Assembly: GCA_014653815.1 (NCBI GenBank)
Contig: JACWDZ010000001.1
Coordinates: forward strand, 124,001 to 188,000
Reading direction: 5' to 3'
Length of the DNA stretch: 64,000 nucleotides
DNA from: Pelagibacterales bacterium SAG-MED29
GTDB lineage: Bacteria; Pseudomonadota; Alphaproteobacteria; Pelagibacterales; Pelagibacteraceae
The translations under genes were made by a program, and so were the position numbers. Of the stretch, positions 48,447 through 57,859 are shown in pieces (position 1 is the first letter of the stretch; each line of letters starts with the position of its first letter). Under the pieces are notes generated by a model. The model worked only from the letters and a program-made list of their open reading frames with translations. It did not search any database and was not told the DNA's origin.

Positions 48447-49244
48447 ATGTTAAAAGTATCATGCATTCAACTGCGTTCTAATAATAATATTGATTATAAT
48501 TTAAAGCGTACTAAAAAATTTTTTTTAAAAGCTGTAAAACAAAAAGCAGATTTTATTTTAACTCCTGAAATTTCTTCTTTATTTTCAATAAATAAAAAAC
48601 AATTATTAAAAATTTGCACTTCGATGGATCATGATATTTATTTAAAAGGAATAAAAGAATTGGCTACAAAATATAAAAAATGGATTTTAGTAGGTTCTTT
48701 AGTAATCAAAGTTTCCAAAAATAAATTAGTAAACAGATCTGTTTTAATTGATAGGAATGGAAAAATTAGATCTTATTATGATAAAATTCACATGTACGAC
48801 GTTACCTTAAGTAAAAAAGAAAGGTACTTTGAATCTAAAACTTTTAAAGCTGGTAATAAAATTAAATCTTTCAAATTGCCTTGGGGTAGAATTGGATTAA
48901 CTATCTGTTATGATTTGAGATTTCCAAGTTTATATAGAAAATTATCAAAACAAGGAGCAATATTTTTATCAGTTCCTTCCGCATTTACCGAAACAACAGG
49001 CAAAAGACATTGGCATACTTTATTAAAAGCTAGAGCTATTGAAAATTTTAGTTATATTTTTGCACCTGCTCAAGGAGGAAAACATTATAATGGAAGAAAA
49101 ACATTTGGACATTCATTAATTATCTCTCCTGATGGAAAAATTTTAAAATCATTAAAAAAAAAAGAAGGTATTATTACAGCCTCAATCGACCCGAGTTTAC
49201 CTAAAAGATTAAGATCAATTATTCCAAGTTTAGAAAAAGATTGA
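48447..49244 (+). CDS. Carbon-nitrogen hydrolase (nitrilase superfamily)
   Basis: LTPEISSLF (E), YDKIHMYD (K), GLTICYDLRFPSLYR (C). Confidence 0.93.
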   Translation: MLKVSCIQLRSNNNIDYNLKRTKKFFLKAVKQKADFILTPEISSLFSINKKQLLKICTSMDHDIYLKGIKELATKYKKWILVGSLVIKVSKNKLVNRSVLIDRNGKIRSYYDKIHMYDVTLSKKERYFESKTFKAGNKIKSFKLPWGRIGLTICYDLRFPSLYRKLSKQGAIFLSVPSAFTETTGKRHWHTLLKARAIENFSYIFAPAQGGKHYNGRKTFGHSLIISPDGKILKSLKKKEGIITASIDPSLPKRLRSIIPSLEKD

Positions 49245-49640
49245 TTATTCGTATGATTTAACTTCCTTAATATTAGAACCAAGAGTACTATTGATGGCTA
49301 GTTTAATCTTAGCTCTCTCGTCATTAAATTTATAAACTTTTCTAGCAAGTTCAACAAACTCTTCTCCGAAGTTATTATTTTTTTCAGCAGATCTTTTACC
49401 GTCTTCAATATCCCAAAGTTTTAGATTAATATCTTTAAGACTATCTTTAAATTTTGAAATTTCAGAATTATTAGGAATAAATTTTTTCATTGTATCATTT
49501 AAAGATAGTAATTCTTTTTCAATTTCTATTAATTTATCTTTATTTTTTATTTTTTCTTTTTTTATTTCTAAGATAGTTATTTTATCTATTAATTCACCTG
49601 CTGAGATTTCTGTCAATATTTTGTCTAATTTAGTATTCAT
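49245..49640 (-). CDS. DUF6165-like small protein
   Basis: ISAGELIDKITILEIKKEKIKNKDKL pattern. Confidence 0.65.
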   Translation of the reverse strand: MNTKLDKILTEISAGELIDKITILEIKKEKIKNKDKLIEIEKELLSLNDTMKKFIPNNSEISKFKDSLKDINLKLWDIEDGKRSAEKNNNFGEEFVELARKVYKFNDERAKIKLAINSTLGSNIKEVKSYE

Positions 49641-49690
49641 ATTAATATTTTTTGACTATACTAGAATAATAAATATACGCAGATTAAATA

Positions 49691-50623
49691 ATGTCAAATA
49701 TATTAATAATCAAACATGGTTCTCTTGGAGATTTGATACAAGCTAACGGCGCTATTAAAGATATTAAAGAATTTTATCAGAATAGAAAAGTTTTTTTGTT
49801 AACTTCAGCTCCATATTCAATATTTATGTCAGAATGCCCTTATATTGATGGAGTAATTATTGACAAAAAATTACCACGTTGGAATTTGTTTTATTTATAT
49901 AATTTAAAAAAATTACTATCCAAATATAATTTCAGTAAAGTATTTGATTTACAAAATTCTCGTAGAACAAAGTTTTATAGAAATTTTATTTTAAAAAATG
50001 CTGAATGGTCATCATCAAAAGACACATTAGACCCTGGACAAAGCAAGAAAGATTTTGATACCCACCCTGTTTTGGATCGTATGGAGTTACAACTAAACAA
50101 AAACAACATTCCAACAAAATATATTAAAAACGTTGATCTAAGCTGGGCTAAAGAAGATTTATCAAATCTTACTCGTCAGTATACAAATAGGGATTATATT
50201 TTAATTTTTCCATTTTGCTCAAAAAAACATCAAAATAAAAAGTGGCCTTTTTTCAAAGACTTGACCGCAAAAATAAGGCGAGAATATAAAAATAATTATT
50301 CCGTTCTAGTTGCTCCTGGCCCAAATGAATTGCAAGAAGCTAATCAGTTAAATGCAAAAGTTATCATGAATGATGGAGATCCTATTAACATAAAAATGTT
50401 AATTTCATTAATAAGTGGCGCAAAATTTGTTATTGCTAATGACACAGGACCAGCACACATTGCCTCTCATTTAAAAAAAAATGGATTAGTCCTTTTTGGT
50501 AGCCATACTTCCGCAAAAAAAGTTAGTATTGAAAATTCTAATTTTAAAGCATTAAGTGTAAAAAAATTAGCTGATTTACATGTAGATACAGTTATGAGAG
50601 AGGTAAAAAATAAATTAAATTAA
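49691..50623 (+). CDS. Glycosyltransferase family 9 (heptosyltransferase-like)
   Basis: ILIIKHGSLGDLIQANGAIKDI; ANDTGPAHIASHL. Confidence 0.88.
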   Translation: MSNILIIKHGSLGDLIQANGAIKDIKEFYQNRKVFLLTSAPYSIFMSECPYIDGVIIDKKLPRWNLFYLYNLKKLLSKYNFSKVFDLQNSRRTKFYRNFILKNAEWSSSKDTLDPGQSKKDFDTHPVLDRMELQLNKNNIPTKYIKNVDLSWAKEDLSNLTRQYTNRDYILIFPFCSKKHQNKKWPFFKDLTAKIRREYKNNYSVLVAPGPNELQEANQLNAKVIMNDGDPINIKMLISLISGAKFVIANDTGPAHIASHLKKNGLVLFGSHTSAKKVSIENSNFKALSVKKLADLHVDTVMREVKNKLN

Positions 50624-51706
50624 TTCTATATATTTTTTAACAATTTTATCCCAGCTAAAATTTTTTGAAAACTCCAAAGCGTTAGCACCTAATTTTTTAT
50701 AATGATCATTACTTAAAATTTTTAATAATGTTTCATAAAGAGCATTTAAATCATTACCGTCACATAGATAACCAGTTTTTCCTTCAAGCACAGCATCAGA
50801 TTCCCCACCGAATTTTCCTGCAATGGAAGGTTTTCCATAGGATGCCGCTTCAATAAAAGTAATTCCAAATCCTTCTATAGATTTTTTATAAACAACAGAA
50901 GGCATTACGAAAATATCTGATTTTTCTAGCAAGCCTACTTTTTCTTGTTCAGTAGACCTATAAATAAAACTTACTTCATTTACTAAACCAAGTTCTTTTT
51001 TTAGTTTTTCTAAATTATTTTTTTCATCTCCATCTCCAATTGATATATATTTAAGTTTTGGAAATTTAGGTAAAAGATTTTTAATAGTCATTAAAATATT
51101 TTTATGACTTTTCCTTCCATCTAATCTAGAAACTGTAATCAATTTTGGAAAAGCATCACCATAAATTGTTTTTGCAAATTTTTTGGATACCTCATTGACC
51201 TTGACAGGGTAATTGCAGCCAGGATTAATAACTTTGATATTATCATTTTTAAAACCTAATCTAATAACTAAATTTTTTGTAAACTCTGAATTTGCAATTA
51301 CAAAATCTGCTTTAGTTAATGCATTAAGCATTCTTTTATTTAAAGTAGATCCAAGATGGTGGTTGATTTCTTTAGAATGTATTAAACAAAAGGTTTTTGT
51401 TTTTTTTAAAGTAAGCGAGTCTATATTTTCTATACTTTTCCAATGATCAAAAAAGGCAGCTCTTAAATTGTTTTCATTTATAAACTCCTTAACAAGATTA
51501 GCTTTTCTATATTTTTTAAAAATCTTAAAACCAGAAATTCTTTGTATATCTAATTTAGAATCTTGATCATAACTTTCAGAATTTTCAAAACTATCAGCAA
51601 AAACTTTTACAGGACCATGGTTTAGAAGTGCAGTTGATAAACCTTCCATTAAGTTTTGAATTCCACCAATATCGGGAGGAAAATTTCTAGTTGAAACTAA
51701 AAACAT
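50615..51706 (-). CDS. Glycosyltransferase family 4
   Basis: FPPDIGGIQNLMEGLS; VSRLDGRKSHKNIL; EGFGITFIEAASYGKPSIAG. Confidence 0.92.
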   Translation of the reverse strand: MFLVSTRNFPPDIGGIQNLMEGLSTALLNHGPVKVFADSFENSESYDQDSKLDIQRISGFKIFKKYRKANLVKEFINENNLRAAFFDHWKSIENIDSLTLKKTKTFCLIHSKEINHHLGSTLNKRMLNALTKADFVIANSEFTKNLVIRLGFKNDNIKVINPGCNYPVKVNEVSKKFAKTIYGDAFPKLITVSRLDGRKSHKNILMTIKNLLPKFPKLKYISIGDGDEKNNLEKLKKELGLVNEVSFIYRSTEQEKVGLLEKSDIFVMPSVVYKKSIEGFGITFIEAASYGKPSIAGKFGGESDAVLEGKTGYLCDGNDLNALYETLLKILSNDHYKKLGANALEFSKNFSWDKIVKKYIELI

Positions 51707-52263
51707 TAATTAAACCATTTAATATTACAGCCCATACTTGGAATTTGATCCTTTGGACCTTTTTGAGTTTTTGCAATCATTTTCATAGCTGTTTTTAAAT
51801 CACTATCACCATCTCTTACAGGTTTTAAATTTTTAAGTTCTCTAATTCTACCTCTGTATTGAAGTTCTAATTTTTTATTGTAGCCAAAAAAATCTGGCGT
51901 ACATACTGCTCCATAATTTTTTGCAACTTCTTGAGTTTCATCAATTAGATAGTCTAAATCACCAAATTGATTATGTTTTGAAAATTCGTTCATTTTATCG
52001 AAAGAGTCGTCTGGATAGTTCTTTGTATCATTTGACATGATAGCAACAGAATTTATTCCTTCATTCCTCAAATCTTTGCAATCTTCAACTAAATCTTTAA
52101 TAATTGCTTTTACATAAGGACAATGATTGCAGATAAACATTATCAATGTTCCATTCTTGCCTTTGATTTGCTCTAAAGAGAGGAATTTGTTATTTATAGA
52201 CTTGAGTTTAAAATCTTCAGCTTTTTTACCGAAGTCGCAGACTGGTGTTTTTGTTAAAGCCAT
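51706..52263 (-). CDS. Thioredoxin-fold protein (AhpC/TSA-redoxin-like)
   Basis: LIMFICNHCPYVKAI; GAVCTPDFFGY. Confidence 0.88.
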   Translation of the reverse strand: MALTKTPVCDFGKKAEDFKLKSINNKFLSLEQIKGKNGTLIMFICNHCPYVKAIIKDLVEDCKDLRNEGINSVAIMSNDTKNYPDDSFDKMNEFSKHNQFGDLDYLIDETQEVAKNYGAVCTPDFFGYNKKLELQYRGRIRELKNLKPVRDGDSDLKTAMKMIAKTQKGPKDQIPSMGCNIKWFN

Positions 52264-52304
52264 AATATATTATAAGAGTTATAAATTAATTTTACAGCGA
52301 TTTT

Positions 52305-52814
52305 ATGATTTACGATTTTGAAGGTAACACACCAAAAATGGATCCAAATAGTTGGGCTGCATCAAATGCAGCGCTTATTGGCAAGGTTGAATTAAAAAAA
52401 GATTCGAATATTTGGTTTAATGTAACATTAAGAGGGGACGTAGAACCTATTACTATTGGCGAAGGAACAAATGTTCAAGATGGCAGTGTAATACATACCG
52501 ACCCAGGCTGCCCAGCTATTATTGGCAAAAATGTTACTATTGGTCATTTAGTAATGCTTCATGGTTGTGTGATAGAAGATGATTGTTTAATTGGAATAGG
52601 AAGTACAATTTTAAATAAAGCTAAGATTGGAAAAAATTCTATTATAGGAGCAAATGCTCTTGTAACTGAGAATAAAGTAATTCCAGAAAGATCTTTAGTG
52701 CTCGGAAGCCCTGGAAAGATTATTAGGCAAGTTACGGATGAAGAAATTAAAAGTATAAAAGAAAATGCTGATCATTATGTTGCAAATTATAAAAAATATA
52801 AAAAGTCAATCTAG
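52305..52814 (+). CDS. Gamma-class carbonic anhydrase-like hexapeptide protein
   Basis: VTLRGDVEPITIGEGTNVQDGSVIHTD; IGHLVMLHGC. Confidence 0.9.
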   Translation: MIYDFEGNTPKMDPNSWAASNAALIGKVELKKDSNIWFNVTLRGDVEPITIGEGTNVQDGSVIHTDPGCPAIIGKNVTIGHLVMLHGCVIEDDCLIGIGSTILNKAKIGKNSIIGANALVTENKVIPERSLVLGSPGKIIRQVTDEEIKSIKENADHYVANYKKYKKSI

Positions 52815-53410
52815 GGAACTAACCAATTATTCTTTTTATTTTCAAAATCAAATATAGCTCTACGGTGACCTTTTGCAGCTAAGTATAACCATTCAATAGA
52901 TTTAATATTACATTTTATTACTGTAAAATTTTCATAACCTTTTTCACTTTGCTCCATTGTATAATCAAAATCCTCTAATTTAGAAATCATGCCCGATGTT
53001 GGATTCTCTGATATAGATCCAGGCCCACTATCTGTAAGGTAGCAACGTCTACTTATGTGTTGAGTTTTTTTCCAGGATTCTTCAGCTATTGAATTTTTAT
53101 TATTAATTTTACAAGTAACTTTTACTCTTAATTGAATTTTTTCCTCTTTGTCGTAAAAAACTAAAGACGCATTATTATTTTTCTTTAGGATATTTACTTT
53201 TGGAGACCTAAGATCGGTGTGAAATTGCAATACATTATTTTCTTTATCTGACTTTCTTAAAACTACTATTCTTCCATCAATATCATTCTGATCAGTACAA
53301 ATAAAAACTGGTATCCTAAAAGGTGAACTTCTATTAATTACTGCGTCGTCCAACAAGGACCATAACTTTTTTTGAATTTCTTCTAAATTTTCATAGTATG
53401 CTGGTTGCAT
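52811..53410 (-). CDS. Pyridoxamine 5'-phosphate oxidase-family flavoprotein
   Basis: PNPOx-like beta barrel pattern (GRIVVLRKSDKENNVLQFHTDLRSPKV). Confidence 0.78.
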   Translation of the reverse strand: MQPAYYENLEEIQKKLWSLLDDAVINRSSPFRIPVFICTDQNDIDGRIVVLRKSDKENNVLQFHTDLRSPKVNILKKNNNASLVFYDKEEKIQLRVKVTCKINNKNSIAEESWKKTQHISRRCYLTDSGPGSISENPTSGMISKLEDFDYTMEQSEKGYENFTVIKCNIKSIEWLYLAAKGHRRAIFDFENKKNNWLVP

Positions 53411-53413
53411 ACT

Positions 53414-54283
53414 TTACTTCCTAAATCTTTTAATTAAACTTGAGGTATCCCATCTTTGACCACCCATCTTCTGTACTTCACTATAATATTCATCAATTAA
53501 TTTTGTAATAGGAAGCGGCGAATTATTTTTCTTTGCTTCATCCATTGCAATCTTTAAATCTTTTCTCATCCAATCCACAGCAAAACCATAATCAAATTTA
53601 TCTTCTATCATTGTCTTATGTCTATTATCCATTTGCCATGATTGAGCGGCACCTTTTGATATTACTTCAATAACATCATGCATATTTAATCCAGCATTCA
53701 TTCCAAAATTTATTGCTTCAGACAAGCCTTGAACAAGACCAGCAATACAAATTTGATTAACCATCTTAGTTAATTGACCACTTCCAGAAGGTCCAAGTAA
53801 TTTAATTTTTTTACTATAGCAATCGATTACAGGTTCTGCTTTTTTAAATGGAACTTCATCTCCACCAACCATTACAGTTAAAGTTCCACCTTCTGCTCCA
53901 GCTTGCCCACCTGAAATTGGTGCATCTAAAAAATCAAATCCTTTAGCTTTAGATTCTTTATAAAGCTTTCTTGCAATGTTTGCTGATGCTGTTGTATTAT
54001 CAATATAGACTGCACTTTTTTTTGCAGATTTGAATAAACCTTTATCTCCTAAAGTTACTTCTCTTAAATCATTGTCATTTCCAACACATGTAAAAATGAA
54101 ATCACAATCTTTAGCTGCATCCATAGGAGTTTCAGCTATCTTACCTTTATATTCTTTAGTCCATTTTTCAGCTTTAGCTTTTGTTCTATTATAAACGGTT
54201 ACATTGTGACCAGCTTTTGATATATAACCTGCCATAGGGTAACCCATTACACCCAAACCTATGAAAGAAACTTTACTACTCAT
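53414..54283 (-). CDS. Beta-hydroxyacid dehydrogenase family (3-hydroxyisobutyrate / tartronate-semialdehyde reductase-like)
   Basis: SFIGLGVMGYPMAGYISKAGH; DAPISGGQAGAEGGTLTVMVGG; KMVNQ. Confidence 0.9.
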   Translation of the reverse strand: MSSKVSFIGLGVMGYPMAGYISKAGHNVTVYNRTKAKAEKWTKEYKGKIAETPMDAAKDCDFIFTCVGNDNDLREVTLGDKGLFKSAKKSAVYIDNTTASANIARKLYKESKAKGFDFLDAPISGGQAGAEGGTLTVMVGGDEVPFKKAEPVIDCYSKKIKLLGPSGSGQLTKMVNQICIAGLVQGLSEAINFGMNAGLNMHDVIEVISKGAAQSWQMDNRHKTMIEDKFDYGFAVDWMRKDLKIAMDEAKKNNSPLPITKLIDEYYSEVQKMGGQRWDTSSLIKRFRK

Positions 54284-54285
54284 AA

Positions 54286-55500
54286 ATGATGAACCTTTCT
54301 TTAAATAAAAAAGTAATTATATACGGATTCATATTTACATTTTTTTCTAGTTTTGGACAGAGCTTTTTTCTGGGATTGTTTAACGCACCAATTAGAAATG
54401 AATTAGGCATCACCCATGGTCAATTTGGAAATATTTATGCAACTGCAACAATTTTTTCTAGTCTTTTATTAATTTGGGTTGGAAAGAAAATAGATGAGTA
54501 TCAAATAATTTATTATTCTTTTTTTGTTATTATATTATTATTTTTATCATCACTGTTTTTTTCTTTGATAAACAGTATTTATTTTTTAGCGGTTGGAATA
54601 TTTTTAATGAGATTTTCTGGTCAAGGTTTAATGAGTCATGCTTCTACAACTACAATCTCAAGATTTTTTGAAAGATCAAGAGGAAAAGCGCTCAGTACAA
54701 TCTGGTTTGGTTTATCATTTGCAGAATTTATTTTACCAGTATTAATTACTTATTTATTTTTAATTTATTCTTGGAGGACTGTTTGGCAAGGAATTTCAAT
54801 ATTAATAATTCTATTTTTACCATTTGTAGTTTTAAATACAATTAGACATATTAAACTAGACTCTAGAGAAAAAGATCAAAGCCAAAATAAAAAAATTAAA
54901 ATAAAAAGTTGGAGGAGAAAGGATGTAATCAAAGATTACAGATTTTATATTGTTTCATTAAATATGTTAGCTATGCCTTGGATAGCTACGGGAGTATTCG
55001 TATTTCAATCCTATATTGCTGAATCAAAAATGTGGAACATCTACACTATACCTAAAGCTTTTATGGTTTATTCCATAGCTTCTATAATAACTTTATTTTT
55101 TTCTGGTTTTTTGGTCGATAAATTTACAAGTAGAAAGTTAATTCCTTTAATGAATATTCCTTTGCTTTTATCGACTTTTGTCTTGTTTTATTACGAACAC
55201 GAAATTTCAGCTTTTATTTTTCTAGGTTTAATTGGCATTTCTAATGGACTGGCAAACGTTCTTGGCTCTTCTACTTGGGCTGAAATTTATGGTGTAAAAT
55301 TTATTGGTTCTATTAAAGCTTTAACCACTGCTTTTATGGTTTTCTCAACAGCATTCGGAACAGCTGTTTTTGGGTTATTAATTGATAATGGTTTTACTAT
55401 TGAAAATATTGCTTTAATTTCGGGTGTGTATATCGTTATTTCCTTAATTCTTTTAATAATGATAAGAAAAACTTTAGAACCAATTAGGCTTAAAAAATAA
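54286..55500 (+). CDS. MFS transporter
   Basis: 12-TM-like pattern; RFSGQGLMSHASTTTISRFFERSRGKALS. Confidence 0.87.
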   Translation: MMNLSLNKKVIIYGFIFTFFSSFGQSFFLGLFNAPIRNELGITHGQFGNIYATATIFSSLLLIWVGKKIDEYQIIYYSFFVIILLFLSSLFFSLINSIYFLAVGIFLMRFSGQGLMSHASTTTISRFFERSRGKALSTIWFGLSFAEFILPVLITYLFLIYSWRTVWQGISILIILFLPFVVLNTIRHIKLDSREKDQSQNKKIKIKSWRRKDVIKDYRFYIVSLNMLAMPWIATGVFVFQSYIAESKMWNIYTIPKAFMVYSIASIITLFFSGFLVDKFTSRKLIPLMNIPLLLSTFVLFYYEHEISAFIFLGLIGISNGLANVLGSSTWAEIYGVKFIGSIKALTTAFMVFSTAFGTAVFGLLIDNGFTIENIALISGVYIVISLILLIMIRKTLEPIRLKK

Positions 55501-55538
55501 TTGATTTATTTAGATTATTTGAATATATACTCTCCATC

Positions 55539-56039
55539 ATGGCTAGAATTACCGTCGAAGATTGCTTAGAAAAAGTTGATAATCAATACGATTTAGTCTT
55601 ATTAGCAAAAGAGAGAACTGTTCAATTAAATTCAGGTGCTCCTATTTTAGTTCCAGAAGATAACGATAAAAGAACAATTATCTCTTTAAGAGAGATTGGT
55701 GATGGTAAAATTTCTGTAGAAGAATTAGAACAAAATGCAATCAAAAGACTTCGAAAAGAACCTGATGAGGACGAACAACAAGACGAAGTAGAAGAAGAGA
55801 CTAATGATGATTTTGAGAATTTATACAAAGGTCAAATTTCAAAAAGTGGAGTTGCAATCCTACCTTCAAAAAGAACGCGAAGAATTCCAGAAATTAAAAA
55901 GCCTAGTTTAGCAGATGAAGCTCTATCAGAATTAAAAGCTGAACAGCCAGAAATTAAAGAAGAAAATTTAGATAAAGAAGAGACTCCTCTAGAATTAAAT
56001 GAAGAGGCTCCAGCAGAAGAAGACAAAACATCAGAATAG
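55539..56039 (+). CDS. rpoZ: DNA-directed RNA polymerase subunit omega with extended acidic C-terminus
   Basis: MARITVEDCLEKVDNQYDLVLLAKERTVQL... followed by a long charged tail. Confidence 0.92.
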   Translation: MARITVEDCLEKVDNQYDLVLLAKERTVQLNSGAPILVPEDNDKRTIISLREIGDGKISVEELEQNAIKRLRKEPDEDEQQDEVEEETNDDFENLYKGQISKSGVAILPSKRTRRIPEIKKPSLADEALSELKAEQPEIKEENLDKEETPLELNEEAPAEEDKTSE

Positions 56040-56042
56040 ATT

Positions 56043-57026
56043 ATGATCAGAACTGTTTCAGTAGCACCTATGATGGATTGCACTGATAAGCATGAGATAT
56101 ATTTTTTAAGCTTAATTAGTAAAAATGTTCATCTTTATACAGAGATGATCGTAGCAAATGCGATCATTAGAGGAAATAGAAGTAAACTTTTATCATTTAA
56201 AAAAATATCTAATCCAGTTACTTTGCAAATAGGAGGATCTAACCCTGAAGAATTGGCAGAAGCTTGTAAAATTTCAGAAGATTATGGTTATAAAGAAATT
56301 AATTTTAATTTAGGTTGCCCTAGTAAAAAAGTTCAAAAAAATAAATTTGGTGCATGTTTAATGCAAGAGCCTGATCTTGTAGCAAACTGCATTGAGTCAA
56401 TGGCTAAATCCACAAAGCTTCCAGTGACAATTAAAACAAGAATTGGTTACAATGAAGTAGAAAATTTTGATTTCTTAAAATCTTTTATCCAAACAACTAA
56501 AGATGCAGGTTCTCAAAAGTTTATTATTCACGCTAGAAAAGCATTATTAAAAAAATTAAGCCCAAAAGAAAATTTAAACATTCCACCATTGAAATATAAT
56601 TCTGTTTATAAGATTAAAGACTATTTTAAAAATGATGAAATAATTATTAATGGAGGTATTAAAACAATTGATGACATCAAAAATCATTTGTTAAAAGTTG
56701 ATGGTGTTATGATTGGTAGAGCTATTTATCATTCTCCTTATTTTTTAGCTGAAATAGAAAAAGAAATATTTGGTAATAAAAATATTCCCTCAAGATCAGA
56801 AGTTATGGAAAATTTAATACCTTATATTCAAGAAGAGACATCAAAAGGTATTCAGTTAAATCATATCATGAGACATACTGTGGGTTTATTTCATGGCCAA
56901 AATGGTTCAAAGATCTGGAAACAATATCTTTCAAAAAATATGTGTATTAGAGACGCAGATCTTCAAAAAGTAAATCATATAATGGATCAAGTTAAAAAAA
57001 CAAATCCAGTATCTTTAGAAAGATAA
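56043..57026 (+). CDS. dusA: tRNA-dihydrouridine synthase (DusA-like)
   Basis: VAPMMDCTDKH; ALQIGGSNPEELAEA-like, NFNLGCPSKKVQKNKFGACLM; DGVMIGRAIYHSPY. Confidence 0.93.
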   Translation: MIRTVSVAPMMDCTDKHEIYFLSLISKNVHLYTEMIVANAIIRGNRSKLLSFKKISNPVTLQIGGSNPEELAEACKISEDYGYKEINFNLGCPSKKVQKNKFGACLMQEPDLVANCIESMAKSTKLPVTIKTRIGYNEVENFDFLKSFIQTTKDAGSQKFIIHARKALLKKLSPKENLNIPPLKYNSVYKIKDYFKNDEIIINGGIKTIDDIKNHLLKVDGVMIGRAIYHSPYFLAEIEKEIFGNKNIPSRSEVMENLIPYIQEETSKGIQLNHIMRHTVGLFHGQNGSKIWKQYLSKNMCIRDADLQKVNHIMDQVKKTNPVSLER

Positions 57027-57028
57027 TT

Positions 57029-57859
57029 TTGGATCTTCTTTCACAATCAGAAACAATTTTATTAATTTTTATAATGGCAGTCACTGCCATTCCTGCCGGA
57101 TTTGCTGCAGGTTTATTTGGGATTGGTGGAGGTTTAATTACAGTTCCTATCTTGTTTTATATTTTTGGTTCTGCAGGTATAGAACCTACATATTTAATGC
57201 ACCTTGCTGTTGGAACTTCTTTTGCAATAATCATACCTACTTCTATAGTTTCAGTTTTAACTCACCATCAACATAAGGCTGTAGATTTTAATATTGTTAA
57301 AGGTTACGGGTTATTTGTTATTATTGGAGTTATTCTAGGAACTATCTTAGCTGCAGGCTTAGAGACTAGGCCTTTAATATTATTCTTCACAATTGTTGTA
57401 TACATTTTGTCTTTTTATTTATTATTTTTAAAAGAAAAAGAACCTGACATTACAATTAAGATGGGATTACCAGCTAAGATTGTATCTGGCATAATTACTG
57501 GTTTTATTTCTGCACCAATGGGCATTGGTGGAGCAGTAATGAATGTGCCTATTTTGAAGTTTTTTGGTTATTCGATTAATAAAGCTATTGGAAGCGCTGC
57601 AGCAATAGGATTTATAATAGCTTTGTTTGGTGCAATAGGTTTTTTAATCTCAGGAAATTATCTTAACGCCAATTTACCTTTAAGTATTGGATTTTTGAAT
57701 ATACCAGCTTTTTTAATTTTTTTCCCCATAACGACTTTTATGGCAAGATTAGGAGCAAAAGCTAGTCATAAAATTAGTAAAAAAAAAATGACTAAATATT
57801 TTGGATTGTTTTTAATTATTATTGGAACTAAGTTTCTTTATGAATATCTTAATCTTTAA
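57029..57859 (+). CDS. TauE/SafE-family sulfite/anion exporter
   Basis: AAGLFGIGGGLITVPIL; SAPMGIGGAVMNVPIL; TTG start. Confidence 0.9.
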   Translation: MDLLSQSETILLIFIMAVTAIPAGFAAGLFGIGGGLITVPILFYIFGSAGIEPTYLMHLAVGTSFAIIIPTSIVSVLTHHQHKAVDFNIVKGYGLFVIIGVILGTILAAGLETRPLILFFTIVVYILSFYLLFLKEKEPDITIKMGLPAKIVSGIITGFISAPMGIGGAVMNVPILKFFGYSINKAIGSAAAIGFIIALFGAIGFLISGNYLNANLPLSIGFLNIPAFLIFFPITTFMARLGAKASHKISKKKMTKYFGLFLIIIGTKFLYEYLNL

